This document shows positions 1-11,445 of a stretch of DNA of 64,000 nucleotides, piece after piece. Made by a program: the position numbers and the translations under genes. The stretch comes from Sphingobium arseniciresistens. GTDB taxonomy: Bacteria; Pseudomonadota; Alphaproteobacteria; Sphingomonadales; Sphingomonadaceae. Where the stretch lies: NCBI GenBank assembly GCA_029167225.1, contig JARFNK010000003.1, positions 1 through 64,000 of the forward strand, given 5' to 3'. How positions within the stretch are numbered: position 1 is the first letter of the stretch; every line of letters starts with the position of its first letter. A model generated the notes under the pieces. The model saw only the letters and a list, made by a program, of their open reading frames with translations. It did not search any database and was not told where the DNA came from.

Positions 1-150
1 CGTCACCGCCAATGCCCTGCTCAAAGCAGATCGCCTCTGGCAGCAATCGCGGGCTTGACCATCACGGATACTCTAGGATCGTCCGGCCTCGGTCGAAATC
101 ACCGTCACCCGAATGTGTTGGATGGTTCGCTTTCCAGAGCCGGGGCGTCG
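1..150. other. Region before first gene
   Basis: No convincing gene is seen. Reading frames here are short or run antisense to the aminotransferase that ends at 151. It is the 3' flank of that gene and may hold its terminator, but I see no clear hairpin with a T-run. Confidence 0.4.
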
Positions 151-1266
151 CTACAGGGCGGCGAGGGCCTGCGCCATGCGCGCGATCGCAATGTCGAAGC
201 CCTCAGCCTGCTGGGTGAAGCCAATCCGCATGTGATCCGGCTGGCCGAAGCAGTCGCCCGGCGCCACCAATACGCCTGCCTTGGCGAGCATTTCGCAAAA
301 GGGGCGGCTGTCGCGACCGTCGCTGAACCAGGGATAGGCGGTCGTGCCCCCGCGTGGCTGGCTCCAGGCGAGTCGCCCGTTCGTGCGGGAGATCAGATCA
401 TCCAGCAGCGGCAGGTTATGATTGGCGACCGTCGCCAGCCGCGCGATGATCGTGCCCGCATGATCGAGGGCATGCGCAGCGATCCGTTCCAGCAAGGGTG
501 AACTGCTGATCGTGAAATAGCTGCGCGCATCGATGATCCGCTGCCGCCGCTCGGCATCGCCATCGACGATCCAGCCCATCCGCAGGCCCGGCAGCGACAG
601 CGCCTTCGACATGTCGCCCATCACGATCAGGTTCGCGATCCCCGTGGACGCCGCGGAGGGCAGGGGCGCGCCGAAATAGAGCGGGTGATAGACCTCGTCG
701 ACCAGCAGCGGCGCACCGCGCTCGGCCATGGCACTGGCGAGCCGGGCCAGATCGTGAGGCTCCATCACCGATCCGGTGGGATTGTGCGGCGTGTTGACGA
801 TGGCGCCGACGGTCTTCGCATCCATCGCGGCCAGCACCGCCGCGCCCGTCTGGGCGAAGTCCTGCGCGCGATCCAGCCGGTGCAGGCGGGTGCCCAGGCG
901 CCAGGCCTGCGCCATCGCGGCATAGGCGGGATAGCCCGGATCGGGGATAACGATATTGGCGCCGTCCCGCGCGAGCAGGCACATCAGGATCGACAGGGCT
1001 TCCGAAGCCCCTGCCGTGATGACGACCCAGTCGGGGTCGGTATCGAGAAAGCGCGCGACGGCCTCGCGCAGCGCCCGCGATCCCTCGGGTGGCGCATAGG
1101 CCAATATCGTGCCGCCCATATCCGGCGGCAACCCGTCGCCCAGCGCGAGCAGTTCGTCCACCGCCCATCGCGGCCCGGTGCTCGATGCCAGATTATAGGC
1201 GATCGGCGGATCGGCGAAGTCGTGCCGCGAGAGCCAGTGATCAAGGAGAAAAGGGGGAAGATCCAT
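151..1266 (-). CDS. Pyridoxal-phosphate aminotransferase, class I/II
   Basis: A 371-residue fold-type I aminotransferase that should move an amino group between an amino acid and a 2-oxoacid in the cytoplasm. Visible landmarks are the NPTG motif at about 162-165, the DEVY segment at 190-193 whose Asp contacts the pyridine nitrogen, the Schiff-base lysine in MGDMSKALS at about 221, and the LRMGW segment at 228-232. It has no signal peptide and the family's usual length. It stands alone, and nearby genes do not reveal its substrate. The closest general match is the capreomycidine-synthase/aspartate-aminotransferase-like subgroup, so the amino donor is left open. Confidence 0.85.
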   Translation of the reverse strand: MDLPPFLLDHWLSRHDFADPPIAYNLASSTGPRWAVDELLALGDGLPPDMGGTILAYAPPEGSRALREAVARFLDTDPDWVVITAGASEALSILMCLLARDGANIVIPDPGYPAYAAMAQAWRLGTRLHRLDRAQDFAQTGAAVLAAMDAKTVGAIVNTPHNPTGSVMEPHDLARLASAMAERGAPLLVDEVYHPLYFGAPLPSAASTGIANLIVMGDMSKALSLPGLRMGWIVDGDAERRQRIIDARSYFTISSSPLLERIAAHALDHAGTIIARLATVANHNLPLLDDLISRTNGRLAWSQPRGGTTAYPWFSDGRDSRPFCEMLAKAGVLVAPGDCFGQPDHMRIGFTQQAEGFDIAIARMAQALAAL

Positions 1267-1457
1267 CGTCGCACACCCGCTTTGCCGTTGGGGCCAGGCC
1301 CCGTACCTGCCCTATCCCCTATGTCGGGCGATGCGACGGCGTGAAAGGGCCAAAGGACGATTTCTGGCATGCCCGTGATCTGAAGGCCCCCGGTCCACGC
1401 CGGAACAAGGCGCCTGCATCCTCGTTGATCAGATCCATAACGAAGAGGATCAGGACG

Positions 1458-1535
1458 ATGGGCAAAGGCATATTGCTGTGGCTGGTAGGCGTACCGATCC
1501 CCATCATCCTGCTGCTGTGGCTTTTCTTTCATTGA
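1458..1535 (+). CDS. 25-residue single-span membrane miniprotein
   Basis: A very short gene starting MGKGILLW and ending LLWLFFH. Nearly the whole peptide is one hydrophobic helix with a Pro-Ile-Pro kink in the middle. A purine-rich AGGA lies about 8 bases before the ATG. From memory, near-identical 25-residue peptides occur as orphan hypothetical proteins in other proteobacteria, which favours a real gene, but I could not run a search. Its function is unknown; size and topology suggest an inner-membrane accessory peptide. Confidence 0.5.
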   Translation: MGKGILLWLVGVPIPIILLLWLFFH

Positions 1536-1773
1536 CCGGATTCGCACGCGCGAGGTTCACCCGCCAGGCGCATGGCCCGCGCAGATACGCGGCGGCGTGA
1601 TGCTCCCGATACCGGGCTTCTGGTCCTCTGGGTGCCGCCTGCCGCCGTCATGATGCCACATGCGACGCCCTCCGCGGGTCACATCCGCGCCCAGACAGGG
1701 GCATTGGGATAACACGGCGGGCAGCATAGTGCCCGCCCGCTCCCCCTTGCATCTCTTCCATCTTCGCGTTAAC

Positions 1774-1793
1774 ACTAAACCATATGGTTCAGT
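1774..1793. promoter_or_regulatory. Palindromic operator overlapping the arsR-type start codon
   Basis: ACTAAACCATATGGTTCAGT is a 20-base palindrome with a perfect 12-base core, AACCATATGGTT, and one mismatched pair. The ATG in the core is the start codon of the downstream regulator (1784). No Shine-Dalgarno sequence precedes it, so the mRNA may be leaderless or nearly so. A repressor bound here would block its own gene. Confidence 0.65.
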
Positions 1794-2149
1794 ATTACGC
1801 AGCGCGCCTCGATGCCTCTTTTGCCGCGCTCTCGGACCCTACGCGGCGCGGCGTGCTGGAGCAGCTGGGTCGCACAGAGGCTTCGATCACGGAACTGGCC
1901 GAGAATTTCCGCATGACCCTCACGGGCATGAAGAAGCATGTCGGCATCCTGGAGCAGGCCGGGCTCGTGGCGACGGAAAAGGTCGGGCGCGTGCGGACCT
2001 GCAGGCTCGGCCCGCGCCAGCTTGCGGAAGAAATGGCGTGGATCGAGGCGTATCGGCAGCTCTGGGCCTCACGCTATGACGAGTTGGACGCGCTTGTCGA
2101 GGAACTGAAAGAGAAGGAAAAGAGCGATGGACACGTCAGAAAAGAGTGA
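1784..2149 (+). CDS. ArsR-family winged-helix repressor
   Basis: A 121-residue helix-turn-helix protein. The N-terminal signature LDASFAALSDPTRRGVLEQL (about 9-28) and the recognition region TELAENFRMTLTGMKKHVGI mark the ArsR subgroup that is usually paired with SRPBCC/AHSA1 genes. It lacks the CxC metal site of true arsenic sensors, so metal sensing is not indicated. The gene overlaps the following SRPBCC gene by 23 bases, implying a shared transcript and a functional link. The start codon lies inside a palindrome, which suggests autoregulation. The effector is unknown. Confidence 0.85.
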   Translation: MVQYYAARLDASFAALSDPTRRGVLEQLGRTEASITELAENFRMTLTGMKKHVGILEQAGLVATEKVGRVRTCRLGPRQLAEEMAWIEAYRQLWASRYDELDALVEELKEKEKSDGHVRKE

Positions 2150-2645
2150 TTCCGCCTCGGGCAAGAACGGTACGAGCGTGGAGCGGACGTCGGACCGAGA
2201 ACTGGTCGTCACGCGAATTTTCAATGCGCCCGTGCGTATCGTGTTCGCGGCATGGACCAAGCCGGAGCTGCTCCAGCGCTGGTGGGCGCCGAAATCATTC
2301 GGCGTGTCCTTCTTGTCCTGCGAGGCCGATGTCCGTAGCGGAGGCGCATACCGCTTCGTGTTCGCTCATCCTGCCGCGGAACAGCCCATGGCGTTTTTCG
2401 GCAGATATATCGAAGTCGTGCCGGACGCCTGCCTCGTCTGGACAAACGAGGAAGCAGGCGAAAGCGGGGCCGTGACCACGGTGACGTTCGAAGAAAGAGG
2501 CGGCGAGACGCTGGTGGTCATGCACGACCTTTATCCTTCCAAGGAGGCTCTCGATGAGACGGTCGCCTCCGGAAGCGCGAGCGGATTCAGCGAGACATTC
2601 GATCAGCTGGACGCGCTTCTCGTCGACACCGGGGCGGGAGCGTAA
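2127..2645 (+). CDS. SRPBCC / AHSA1-domain protein
   Basis: A 172-residue START-like protein of the activator-of-Hsp90-ATPase (AHSA1) type. The segments RELVVTRIFNAPVRIVFAAW, LLQRWWAPKSFGV and the C-terminal GFSETFDQLDALL helix are characteristic. The fold makes a hydrophobic pocket, but the ligand of this bacterial branch is not known. It overlaps the ArsR gene and is almost certainly co-transcribed and repressed with it. It is cytoplasmic, of normal family length, and shows nothing broken. Confidence 0.85.
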   Translation: MDTSEKSDSASGKNGTSVERTSDRELVVTRIFNAPVRIVFAAWTKPELLQRWWAPKSFGVSFLSCEADVRSGGAYRFVFAHPAAEQPMAFFGRYIEVVPDACLVWTNEEAGESGAVTTVTFEERGGETLVVMHDLYPSKEALDETVASGSASGFSETFDQLDALLVDTGAGA

Positions 2646-2874
2646 AGACGAGGGCGTCATTGGCATCCGGGTGGCCGTCTCGCCCATGAAGTTTGGGGGC
2701 GGTTGCCCGTCGATGCGGGCCGTCTGGTCGCGTCGATGACGAGGACAAGGCATGTCGGTGATAGGCGGCGATCGCGGGATCGCGTTGATAGCGCGAACCG
2801 AAGATTGCCGGCCATCGCAAAAAGCCGGCCGGCGGACGTGACCGTTTGAAAAGCCGACTTTATGACAAGGTATG

Positions 2875-2948
2875 TGGATGCCCCGCGAGGATTCGAACCT
2901 CGATTGACGGAGTCAGAGTCCGTAGTCTTACCTTTAGACGACGGGGCA
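2875..2948 (-). tRNA. tRNA-Gln (anticodon CTG)
   Basis: Read on the minus strand this forms a complete cloverleaf: acceptor TGCCCCG/CGGGGCA, anticodon stem ACGGA/TCCGT with loop CTCTGAC (anticodon CTG), T-loop TTCGAAT, and an encoded CCA. The first pair is U1-A72. That pair is the known determinant for the Glu-tRNA(Gln) amidotransferase GatCAB, used by most Alphaproteobacteria in place of a glutaminyl-tRNA synthetase. The discriminator base is U. Confidence 0.95.
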
Positions 2949-3179
2949 ATGGGCGGTCGCTCTAGACGGAGCTTTTCCAGGGGTCAAGCGGATTTACGGC
3001 TCCGCCCCGTGACAAATTTCGGGGGGCATGGTGCGGTGCGGGATGCGGGCGGGGAAACCGGCCGTGGCCTGTATCCATAGGCTTCCACCATCATTGGCCG
3101 GCAAACTTGCGCTTTTGAGCGCTCGCGCCTACTCTCTCACTCAAGTACCGACGCCTTCCGGCGGCGGCAGAGCATATAA

Positions 3180-4307
3180 GTGAGATACGGCATGGTGCAG
3201 CGCAGCCGCCCATCGCCGCAGCCTTCCGCCAGACCTGCAGGCGTCGCAGGACAGAAAGGTGGAAGCCCCCCTGCGGTTCCAAGCAGTCCCGGCCCTTTCG
3301 CCGGGGCCGCGGCATCCCCTTTTGGCCATGGCGGCCGATGGAACGGGCGCCGGGCCTATGCCGCCATTGATCTGGGCACCAATAATTGCCGGTTGCTGAT
3401 CGCCAAGCCTTCTGCGGGGGGCTTCATCGTCGTCGATGCGTTCTCGCGGGTCGTGCGGCTGGGCGAGGGGCTGGCGGCCTCCGGGCGGCTGAGCGATGCG
3501 GCGATCGATCGCGCGATCGCGGCGCTCTCCGTGTGCGGAGACAAGCTGCGGCGGCGCAATGTCGCGCTCGCCCGCTCGGTCGCGACCGAGGCGTGCCGCA
3601 GGGCCTCGAACGGGCCGGCCTTCATCGACCGCGTCTATCGCGAAACCGGGATCGCCCTCGACATCATCACGGCCGAGGAGGAAGCGCGGCTGGCGGTGCT
3701 GGGCTGCCACGCGCTCCTGGAGCCGGGCGAGGGGCCGGCGCTGATCTTCGACATTGGCGGCGGATCGACCGAACTGGTGCTGGTCGATACTCATGGCCCG
3801 GCACCGCGCATCCTCGACTGGCAAAGCGCGCCCTGGGGCGTCGTTTCGCTGACCGAGGCGGAACCGGGCGTCTGTGCCGAGGGCGAGGAACGGCTTGGGG
3901 CCTATCACCGGATGCGCGCGCGCGTGACGGAGGCCTTTGCCGGCTTCGCCACCCGCTTGCCCAAGCCGACGGGTTCGGTGCGGCTGCTCGGCACGTCCGG
4001 CACGGTGACGACGCTTGCCAGCCTGCATCTGGAGCTGCCCCGCTATGACCGGCAGGCGATCGACGGATTGATCGTGCCGTCCGCGTCCATGCGGGACATC
4101 TCGACGCGCCTGTCCGCCATGGCGATCAGCGAGCGTCGGACGCTTCCGTGCATCGGGGCGGAGCGGGCGGACCTTGTGGTGGCGGGCTGCGCCATTCTTG
4201 AAACCATCCTCGACATTTGGCCCGCCGAGCGACTAGGCGTCGCCGATCGCGGCATTCGCGAGGGCATATTGCGGGGACTGATGGACCGGGACGGGATTGC
4301 GGCATGA
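3180..4307 (+). CDS. Ppx/GppA-family exopolyphosphatase / pppGpp phosphatase
   Basis: A 375-residue actin-fold (ASKHA) phosphatase. It has the phosphate-1 motif AAIDLGTNNCRLLIA at about 61-75, the phosphate-2 motif DIGGGSTELVLV near 190, and a GTSGTVTTLASLHL adenosine-type motif. The roughly 58 residues before the first motif are Pro/Ser/Gly rich and low in complexity, so translation may begin further in. As a short, N-domain-only family member it should hydrolyse polyphosphate and/or the guanosine pentaphosphate alarmone. Its stop overlaps the rlmE start (ATGA), so the two are one operon. The sequence alone does not separate Ppx from GppA. Confidence 0.85.
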   Translation: MRYGMVQRSRPSPQPSARPAGVAGQKGGSPPAVPSSPGPFAGAAASPFGHGGRWNGRRAYAAIDLGTNNCRLLIAKPSAGGFIVVDAFSRVVRLGEGLAASGRLSDAAIDRAIAALSVCGDKLRRRNVALARSVATEACRRASNGPAFIDRVYRETGIALDIITAEEEARLAVLGCHALLEPGEGPALIFDIGGGSTELVLVDTHGPAPRILDWQSAPWGVVSLTEAEPGVCAEGEERLGAYHRMRARVTEAFAGFATRLPKPTGSVRLLGTSGTVTTLASLHLELPRYDRQAIDGLIVPSASMRDISTRLSAMAISERRTLPCIGAERADLVVAGCAILETILDIWPAERLGVADRGIREGILRGLMDRDGIAA

Positions 4308-4987
4308 CGCGGGGAACAGGCGCCGGCCGGGTGCGGGTGAAGACGGCGAAGGGGCGCACGGCCCAGTCGACGCGCTGGCTGGAGCGACAGCTGAACGATC
4401 CCTATGTGCGCAAGGCGAAGGCGGAGGGCTGGCGTAGTCGCGCCGCGTACAAGCTGATCGAACTGGATGAGAAATTCCGTTTCGTGAAGGGCGCGCGGGC
4501 GGTCGTTGACCTCGGCGTGGCGCCCGGCGGCTGGGCGCAAGTGGTGCGCAAGCAGTCTCCAAAAGCGGCCGTTGTCGGCATCGACCTGTTGCCGACCGAC
4601 GAGATCGAGGGCGTCACCCTGTTCCAGATGGATTTCATGGATGACAAGGCGCCTGCCCTACTGCGCGAGGCGCTAGGCGCTGCGCCCGATCTGGTGATGT
4701 CGGACATGGCGGCCAATACCGTGGGCCATGCCCAGACCGACCATCTGCGCACCATGGGGCTGGTCGAGGCTGCCGCATGGTTCGCGATCGAGAATCTTCG
4801 GCCCGGCGGCACCTTCGTCGCGAAGGTCTTTGCCGGAGGCACCGATGGCGAATTGCTGACGGTGCTGAAGCGGCACTTCTCGACCGTCAAACATGCCAAG
4901 CCGCCGGCGAGCCGCAAGGGCAGCAGCGAATGGTATGTCGTGGCGCAGGGTTTCAAGGGGCCGCGCGACAGCGGCGGCGGCGCATAG
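4304..4987 (+). CDS. rlmE: 23S rRNA (uridine-2'-O-)methyltransferase RlmE
   Basis: A 227-residue FtsJ/RrmJ-type methyltransferase that makes 2'-O-methyl-U2552 on the large ribosomal subunit. The SAM motif VVDLGVAPGGWAQVV, the lysine in RAAYKLIELDEKF, the Asp in MSDMAANT, the lysine in FVAKVFAGG and the Glu in SSEWYVVA give the full K-D-K-E catalytic tetrad. The ATG at 4304 overlaps the stop of the upstream phosphatase and was preferred over a longer in-frame extension with no homology. Upstream pairing with ppx/gppA is common in this group of bacteria. Confidence 0.95.
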   Translation: MTRGTGAGRVRVKTAKGRTAQSTRWLERQLNDPYVRKAKAEGWRSRAAYKLIELDEKFRFVKGARAVVDLGVAPGGWAQVVRKQSPKAAVVGIDLLPTDEIEGVTLFQMDFMDDKAPALLREALGAAPDLVMSDMAANTVGHAQTDHLRTMGLVEAAAWFAIENLRPGGTFVAKVFAGGTDGELLTVLKRHFSTVKHAKPPASRKGSSEWYVVAQGFKGPRDSGGGA

Positions 4988-5048
4988 AACGTGCCTCCTG
5001 CTACTGACGGGGCCTTCACGCGCGTACCGAGCGCCGCTCGGCTGATGT

Positions 5049-5846
5049 TCAGAACCTGCGAGCGATTCCGCAATAGAGCCGCGCATCGGGGCTGTCCGCG
5101 TTGAGCCCGAAGGCGCCGCCCAGATCGAGCTGCCAGGCTTCGGCGGGCTGCCAGGCGAGGGCGCCGGCGATCAGCACTTCGCTGCTATGGCCCATCGGAT
5201 CATTGTCGCGAAAGGTGGATAGCTCAAGAGCGGCGCTGACGGCATCGGACAGGTCGATCCCAAGCCCGGCGACCCCGCCATAGGCGGCGTGGCGTCCTTT
5301 CCCGTCCATGTCGACGGCCGCATCGATCTCAGGCGACAATTGCAGTGAGAGCCCTTTGGCGACATCGACGCTGACGGGCACGATGACCGCCACCGACCAG
5401 TCCCCTGCGCCGATCGCTGATCCACCGGTCGGGAATGTCACGGAGGGCTGGAGGGCGGCGGAAAAGCCGGAGCCATCCGGGTTCATCAAGCTGCGCTTGT
5501 AGGTCAGGCTGAGATCGCCGGTGCCATGTGCCCGCGTGAAGGCACCGGTCGCCTTGTTGCGCTCGCGATTGTGACCGAAGGCCGTCCAGCCCAGTTGCAC
5601 TTCGCTCCTGCTGTCGAGGCCGTAGCGCATCAGCAGGTCGCCGGTCAGCACCGTATCCGTGCGGCTGTCGCCGTCATCGTCCTTCGTCCAGTCGGCAGCG
5701 CCCATCTCCGCCAGAACATGGCCCTTGTCGACGATGCAGGACGGCGTGCCGAGGCCGGGGCGTGTGGGGCAGAGATCGCGCAGATCCTGCGCCGCCGCCG
5801 GCGTCACCCACAGCGTGAAAAGCAGAAGCGGCGTGAGCATTTTCAT
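5049..5846 (-). CDS. Outer-membrane beta-barrel protein, MetA-pathway (phenol degradation) type
   Basis: A 265-residue secreted protein. A short signal peptide ends near PAAAQ, and amphipathic strands with aromatic residues continue to a terminal Arg-Arg-Phe, as in outer-membrane barrels. The layout resembles the transporter-like family once named putative MetA-pathway of phenol degradation. ATG at 5846 is chosen because GGGAG lies about 8 bases upstream; a GTG lies 15 bases further out. Its role is probably passive transport or structural. The neighbouring DsbA-like gene (same strand, 65 bases upstream) does not define a substrate. Confidence 0.6.
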   Translation of the reverse strand: MKMLTPLLLFTLWVTPAAAQDLRDLCPTRPGLGTPSCIVDKGHVLAEMGAADWTKDDDGDSRTDTVLTGDLLMRYGLDSRSEVQLGWTAFGHNRERNKATGAFTRAHGTGDLSLTYKRSLMNPDGSGFSAALQPSVTFPTGGSAIGAGDWSVAVIVPVSVDVAKGLSLQLSPEIDAAVDMDGKGRHAAYGGVAGLGIDLSDAVSAALELSTFRDNDPMGHSSEVLIAGALAWQPAEAWQLDLGGAFGLNADSPDARLYCGIARRF

Positions 5847-5911
5847 CAGTTTTTCTCCCACGCCATATCGCCTGTTCGCAAAGCGGGTTACCGCCGTTCC
5901 GTGCGCTGGCT

Positions 5912-6709
5912 TTAGCTGGCCTTGCTGCTCCGCGCCTTGGCGATGGCTTCCTTCAGCGCTTCATAGCCGACTGCACCGTTCAGCACCTGATCGCCGACGA
6001 CAAAAGTTGGCGTGCCGCTTGCCTGAAGCGCCTGGGCGACCCGGATATTGCCCTCGACCTCGCTATCATATTTTGGGGAGACGATCGCGGCTTCCGCCGC
6101 CTTGCGGTCGATGCCCACGCTCGCCGCCGCCGCGAAGATCGTATCGCGCGAGACCTTCCCGGCGCCATACAGCGCCTTGTGATACTCCATGTAGCGGCCC
6201 TTCTCGGCCGCGAGCAGGGAGACCTTCGCGGCTTCGCCGCTGGCGGCGGAAAGCACGGGCAACTCGCGATAGACGACCTTCAGCCCCTTGTCCTCGGCGA
6301 CCAGCCGGGCGAGGTCGGGCAGGGAGGCGCGGCAATAACCGCAGGCATAATCGAAATATTCGATCAGCACGACATCGGCCTTTTCCGAGCCCTCCCAGGC
6401 GCCGGCATAGGGCGTCTCGATCGCCTTGCGGTTGGCGTCGATGGCGCTGCCCAGCCGCCTCTGCTGCAATTTCTCCACGGCCTGCGGAATGATTTCCGGG
6501 TGTTCGAGGATATAGTCATGCACGATCTTTTCGATCGCGGCGCGGTCGCTGCCGTTCACGCTGGCGGCAGGCGAGGCCGCCTGCATGCCGATCGCGCCGA
6601 GCGCCGCCGCGGCGACAAAGAGACTTCCTCCAAGCATCAATTGAATCTTCCTGTTGGCAAGCGCGGCGCTGAGGCCGGCGGCCGGTGTACGGGGTGTGGT
6701 GTCTGTCAT
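5912..6709 (-). CDS. DsbA-family periplasmic thiol-disulfide protein (Com1/ScsC-like)
   Basis: A 265-residue thioredoxin-fold protein with an N-terminal membrane anchor (about 23-45), a helical stretch with the EHPEIIPQAVEKLQ signature of Com1-like DsbA proteins, a CGYC redox site at about 123-126 and the cis-proline loop SGTPTFVVGD. It should oxidise or isomerise disulfides in exported proteins. Its start overlaps the stop of the upstream M48 protease by four bases, so the two envelope-quality-control genes share a transcript. The family and membrane-anchored topology are clear; oxidase versus isomerase is not. Confidence 0.88.
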   Translation of the reverse strand: MTDTTPRTPAAGLSAALANRKIQLMLGGSLFVAAAALGAIGMQAASPAASVNGSDRAAIEKIVHDYILEHPEIIPQAVEKLQQRRLGSAIDANRKAIETPYAGAWEGSEKADVVLIEYFDYACGYCRASLPDLARLVAEDKGLKVVYRELPVLSAASGEAAKVSLLAAEKGRYMEYHKALYGAGKVSRDTIFAAAASVGIDRKAAEAAIVSPKYDSEVEGNIRVAQALQASGTPTFVVGDQVLNGAVGYEALKEAIAKARSSKAS

Positions 6710-8067
6710 CGTCTTTTCTTGCTGCCTTCCAGCGCGGCGCGGGAAACCATGGCGATGTCCTGTGCGCGCAGCCAGTCGACGGTGCCTTCCTTCAGGCCGG
6801 CGAGCGCAGCCTGCGCACTGCGTAGCGCCATGCCGTCGGCCCCCTGCATCTGATAGCGCTCCGCCGTCGCCAGCGCCGCGCGCGGCTGGTCGCCGCGCTG
6901 CTCATAGACGACGCCGAGCTGATACCAGGCGTCGGGATTGTCATGGTCGCGGGCGACCGCCCGGCGCAGCACGGTTTCCGCCTCCGCATAATGAGCGGGA
7001 TCTTCCGTTGCGATCAGCGCATGGCCGAGCAGGGCGGAGATCAGGGGCGAATTGTCGGATTTCTGGACCGCTTCGCGCAGGGGCGGGATGGCGTCCGCCG
7101 GCCGGCCGCTCTCCAGCAGCACCTGTCCTTCCAGTTCGAGGAAATAGGGGTCATGCTGGTCGGCTGTGACCAGCGCCTTCACCTCGGCCAATGCCTTGTC
7201 CGGGTACGCGCTCTTGTGCCAGGCATAGGCGCGCGCATAATGCGCCGGGATCGACTGGTCGCTTTCGGGATATTGGCGCAGCGTTTGCGTGGGATCGGAC
7301 ACGAAGCCGACCAGCTTTGCCTTGATCCGCTGGAAGCGCGCCTCCCATGCCGGATCATTGGGCTTCTGCCATGACGGATCGGGCTCATAGACCTCGCGCA
7401 GCACGGCGATGCGTTCGCCCGAAAGCGGATGGGTGCGCCCGTAGCTGTCGTCCTGCGGAATGGCGAGGCGATATTCCTGGTTCTGCAGCTTCTTGAAGAA
7501 TTCCAGGCTGCCCCGGCCGCTGATCCCGGCCTTGCTCAGGTAACGCGCGCCGGCAAGGTCGGCGGAGCTTTCCTGCGTGCGCGAGAAAGCGAGATATTTG
7601 CCCATTGCCGCCTGCTGGCCCGCGCCCATGATGCCCATGCCCGCTTCCGCGCCGCCCGCCGCGATGGCCGCTGCGCCCAGCACGAGGCTGAGCAGGGTGA
7701 TGCCGGTCGCGGTCTTGATGCCCTCGGACGAGCGGATGACGTGCCCGCCCTCGATATGGCCGAGTTCATGCGCGATCACGCCCTGTACCTGGTTGGCGCT
7801 GTCGGCCGCAGCGATCAGCCCGCTGTGGATCCACACATATTGGCCGCCGGCGACGAAGGCGTTGATCTCCGGGTCATTGATGATGAGCACCTGCACATTG
7901 CGGGGCTCCATGTTCGCTGCCTTCACCAGCGGCGCGGAGATGGACTGCAGAAAGGCTTCGGTTTCCGCGTCGCGCAGGATCTGCTGCGCGATCGCTGGCC
8001 GCGCGAGCAGGGCGAAGGACAGGATCAGCGCGGCGAACAGGCGCGTAAGACGGGGCAGGCGGGCCAT
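6706..8067 (-). CDS. M48-family metalloprotease with TPR repeats (BepA-like)
   Basis: A 453-residue exported zinc protease. The start at 8067 has AAGGGG upstream and puts a signal peptide first (cleavage near AIAQQ, 27/28). The zinc motif HELGH is at about 100-104 and the third ligand lies in ESSADLAG. The C-terminal half contains tetratricopeptide-like helices such as DAWYQLGVVYEQRGDQ. This domain order matches BepA/YfgC, which degrades or assists stalled outer-membrane proteins such as LptD in the periplasm. The partner gene encodes a DsbA-like protein, consistent with an outer-membrane-assembly quality-control role. Confidence 0.88.
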   Translation of the reverse strand: MARLPRLTRLFAALILSFALLARPAIAQQILRDAETEAFLQSISAPLVKAANMEPRNVQVLIINDPEINAFVAGGQYVWIHSGLIAAADSANQVQGVIAHELGHIEGGHVIRSSEGIKTATGITLLSLVLGAAAIAAGGAEAGMGIMGAGQQAAMGKYLAFSRTQESSADLAGARYLSKAGISGRGSLEFFKKLQNQEYRLAIPQDDSYGRTHPLSGERIAVLREVYEPDPSWQKPNDPAWEARFQRIKAKLVGFVSDPTQTLRQYPESDQSIPAHYARAYAWHKSAYPDKALAEVKALVTADQHDPYFLELEGQVLLESGRPADAIPPLREAVQKSDNSPLISALLGHALIATEDPAHYAEAETVLRRAVARDHDNPDAWYQLGVVYEQRGDQPRAALATAERYQMQGADGMALRSAQAALAGLKEGTVDWLRAQDIAMVSRAALEGSKKRR

Positions 8068-8324
8068 CGCCCCTTCATGGCGGTTCCGGCGGCGTTGTTC
8101 AATGCGGGACGTGCTTGCGCGCGCGACGATCCCGCGTGGGAGGGGAAGAGGATAGGCGGGCATGAGCGAGCGCATGGGGTGCGCGATGCCCGATCGGCGA
8201 TGAACCCGCCGTGAAAGAGGGTGGGGAAAAGTCGGTGTGATGCGACCGGCACCATCACCCGCGCGATCACGCCGCGGTCACAAGGCGCTGGACCTTCCGC
8301 CGAACCATCCCTATCCTGGCCCAT
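8068..8324. other. Divergent intergenic region between M48 protease and thiC riboswitch
   Basis: About 260 bases separate the divergent protease gene from the thiC leader. I see no gene here. It must contain both promoters, but no strong -35/-10 pair stands out. Confidence 0.5.
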
Positions 8325-10932
<2,608 letters not shown>

Positions 10933-10960
10933 TGTCGATCAAGCCTTATCAGGCACCCCC

Positions 10961-11227
10961 TCACCTATACACCTCCCGCCGGTGCCCCACCCGCACCACT
11001 AGAATGACAATCCGTTCATCCTCGATCTGCGCTACCACCCGATAATCGCCGATCCGCCAGCGCCAATAGCCTGCATGGTCGCCAGTCAGCGCGCTGCCCA
11101 GGGTGCGCGGGTCGTCCAGCACGGCGATCCGCTCTTCCAACGTCCTTATGATGCGCGCGGCAGCGGTACGATCCAGCTTCTTCAGTTCCTTCACTGCCTC
11201 GGGCAGGAACTCAACCGTCCAGGCCAA
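10961..11227 (-). CDS. RelE/ParE-family toxin
   Basis: An 88-residue protein with the compact RelE fold signature: [17 protein letters not shown] at the start, [18 protein letters not shown], and the core [16 protein letters not shown] followed by RVGHRREVY. RelE-type toxins cleave mRNA in the ribosomal A site. The Arg, Tyr and His residues near the C-terminus fit that activity. It follows its antitoxin with a 17-base overlap, the usual arrangement. ParE-type gyrase poisoning is less likely given the C-terminal GHRREVY motif. Confidence 0.88.
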   Translation of the reverse strand: MAWTVEFLPEAVKELKKLDRTAAARIIRTLEERIAVLDDPRTLGSALTGDHAGYWRWRIGDYRVVAQIEDERIVILVVRVGHRREVYR

Positions 11228-11441
11228 GGTCGCGCTTCACGTCAGTCAGCGGAATGGCATCGCCATCACGGAAACCCCTCATCCGCTCCTCGGCAAGATA
11301 GAAATCTTCAAGATCGTCCAGATGCGCCTCGATCGCCTCGCGCGCATAAAAAGTCTTGGTCCGCCCCGTCCGTGCGGCCAGCGCCTCGAGCCGACGCTCC
11401 ATCTCAGGGGTCAATCGCACGGCGAGCATCAACATCTCCAT
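11211..11441 (-). CDS. RelB/StbD-type ribbon-helix-helix antitoxin
   Basis: A 76-residue antitoxin. The beginning [21 protein letters not shown] is a ribbon-helix-helix DNA-binding region. [20 protein letters not shown] and the acidic tail should wrap the toxin. Three in-frame ATGs lie at the start (11441, 11435, 11429); the first is used here. A perfect inverted repeat lies only a few bases upstream, so the pair is probably autorepressed by the antitoxin alone or with toxin. It lies next to the low-GC DUF2199 gene. Confidence 0.88.
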   Translation of the reverse strand: MEMLMLAVRLTPEMERRLEALAARTGRTKTFYAREAIEAHLDDLEDFYLAEERMRGFRDGDAIPLTDVKRDLGLDG

Positions 11442-11445
11442 GATT

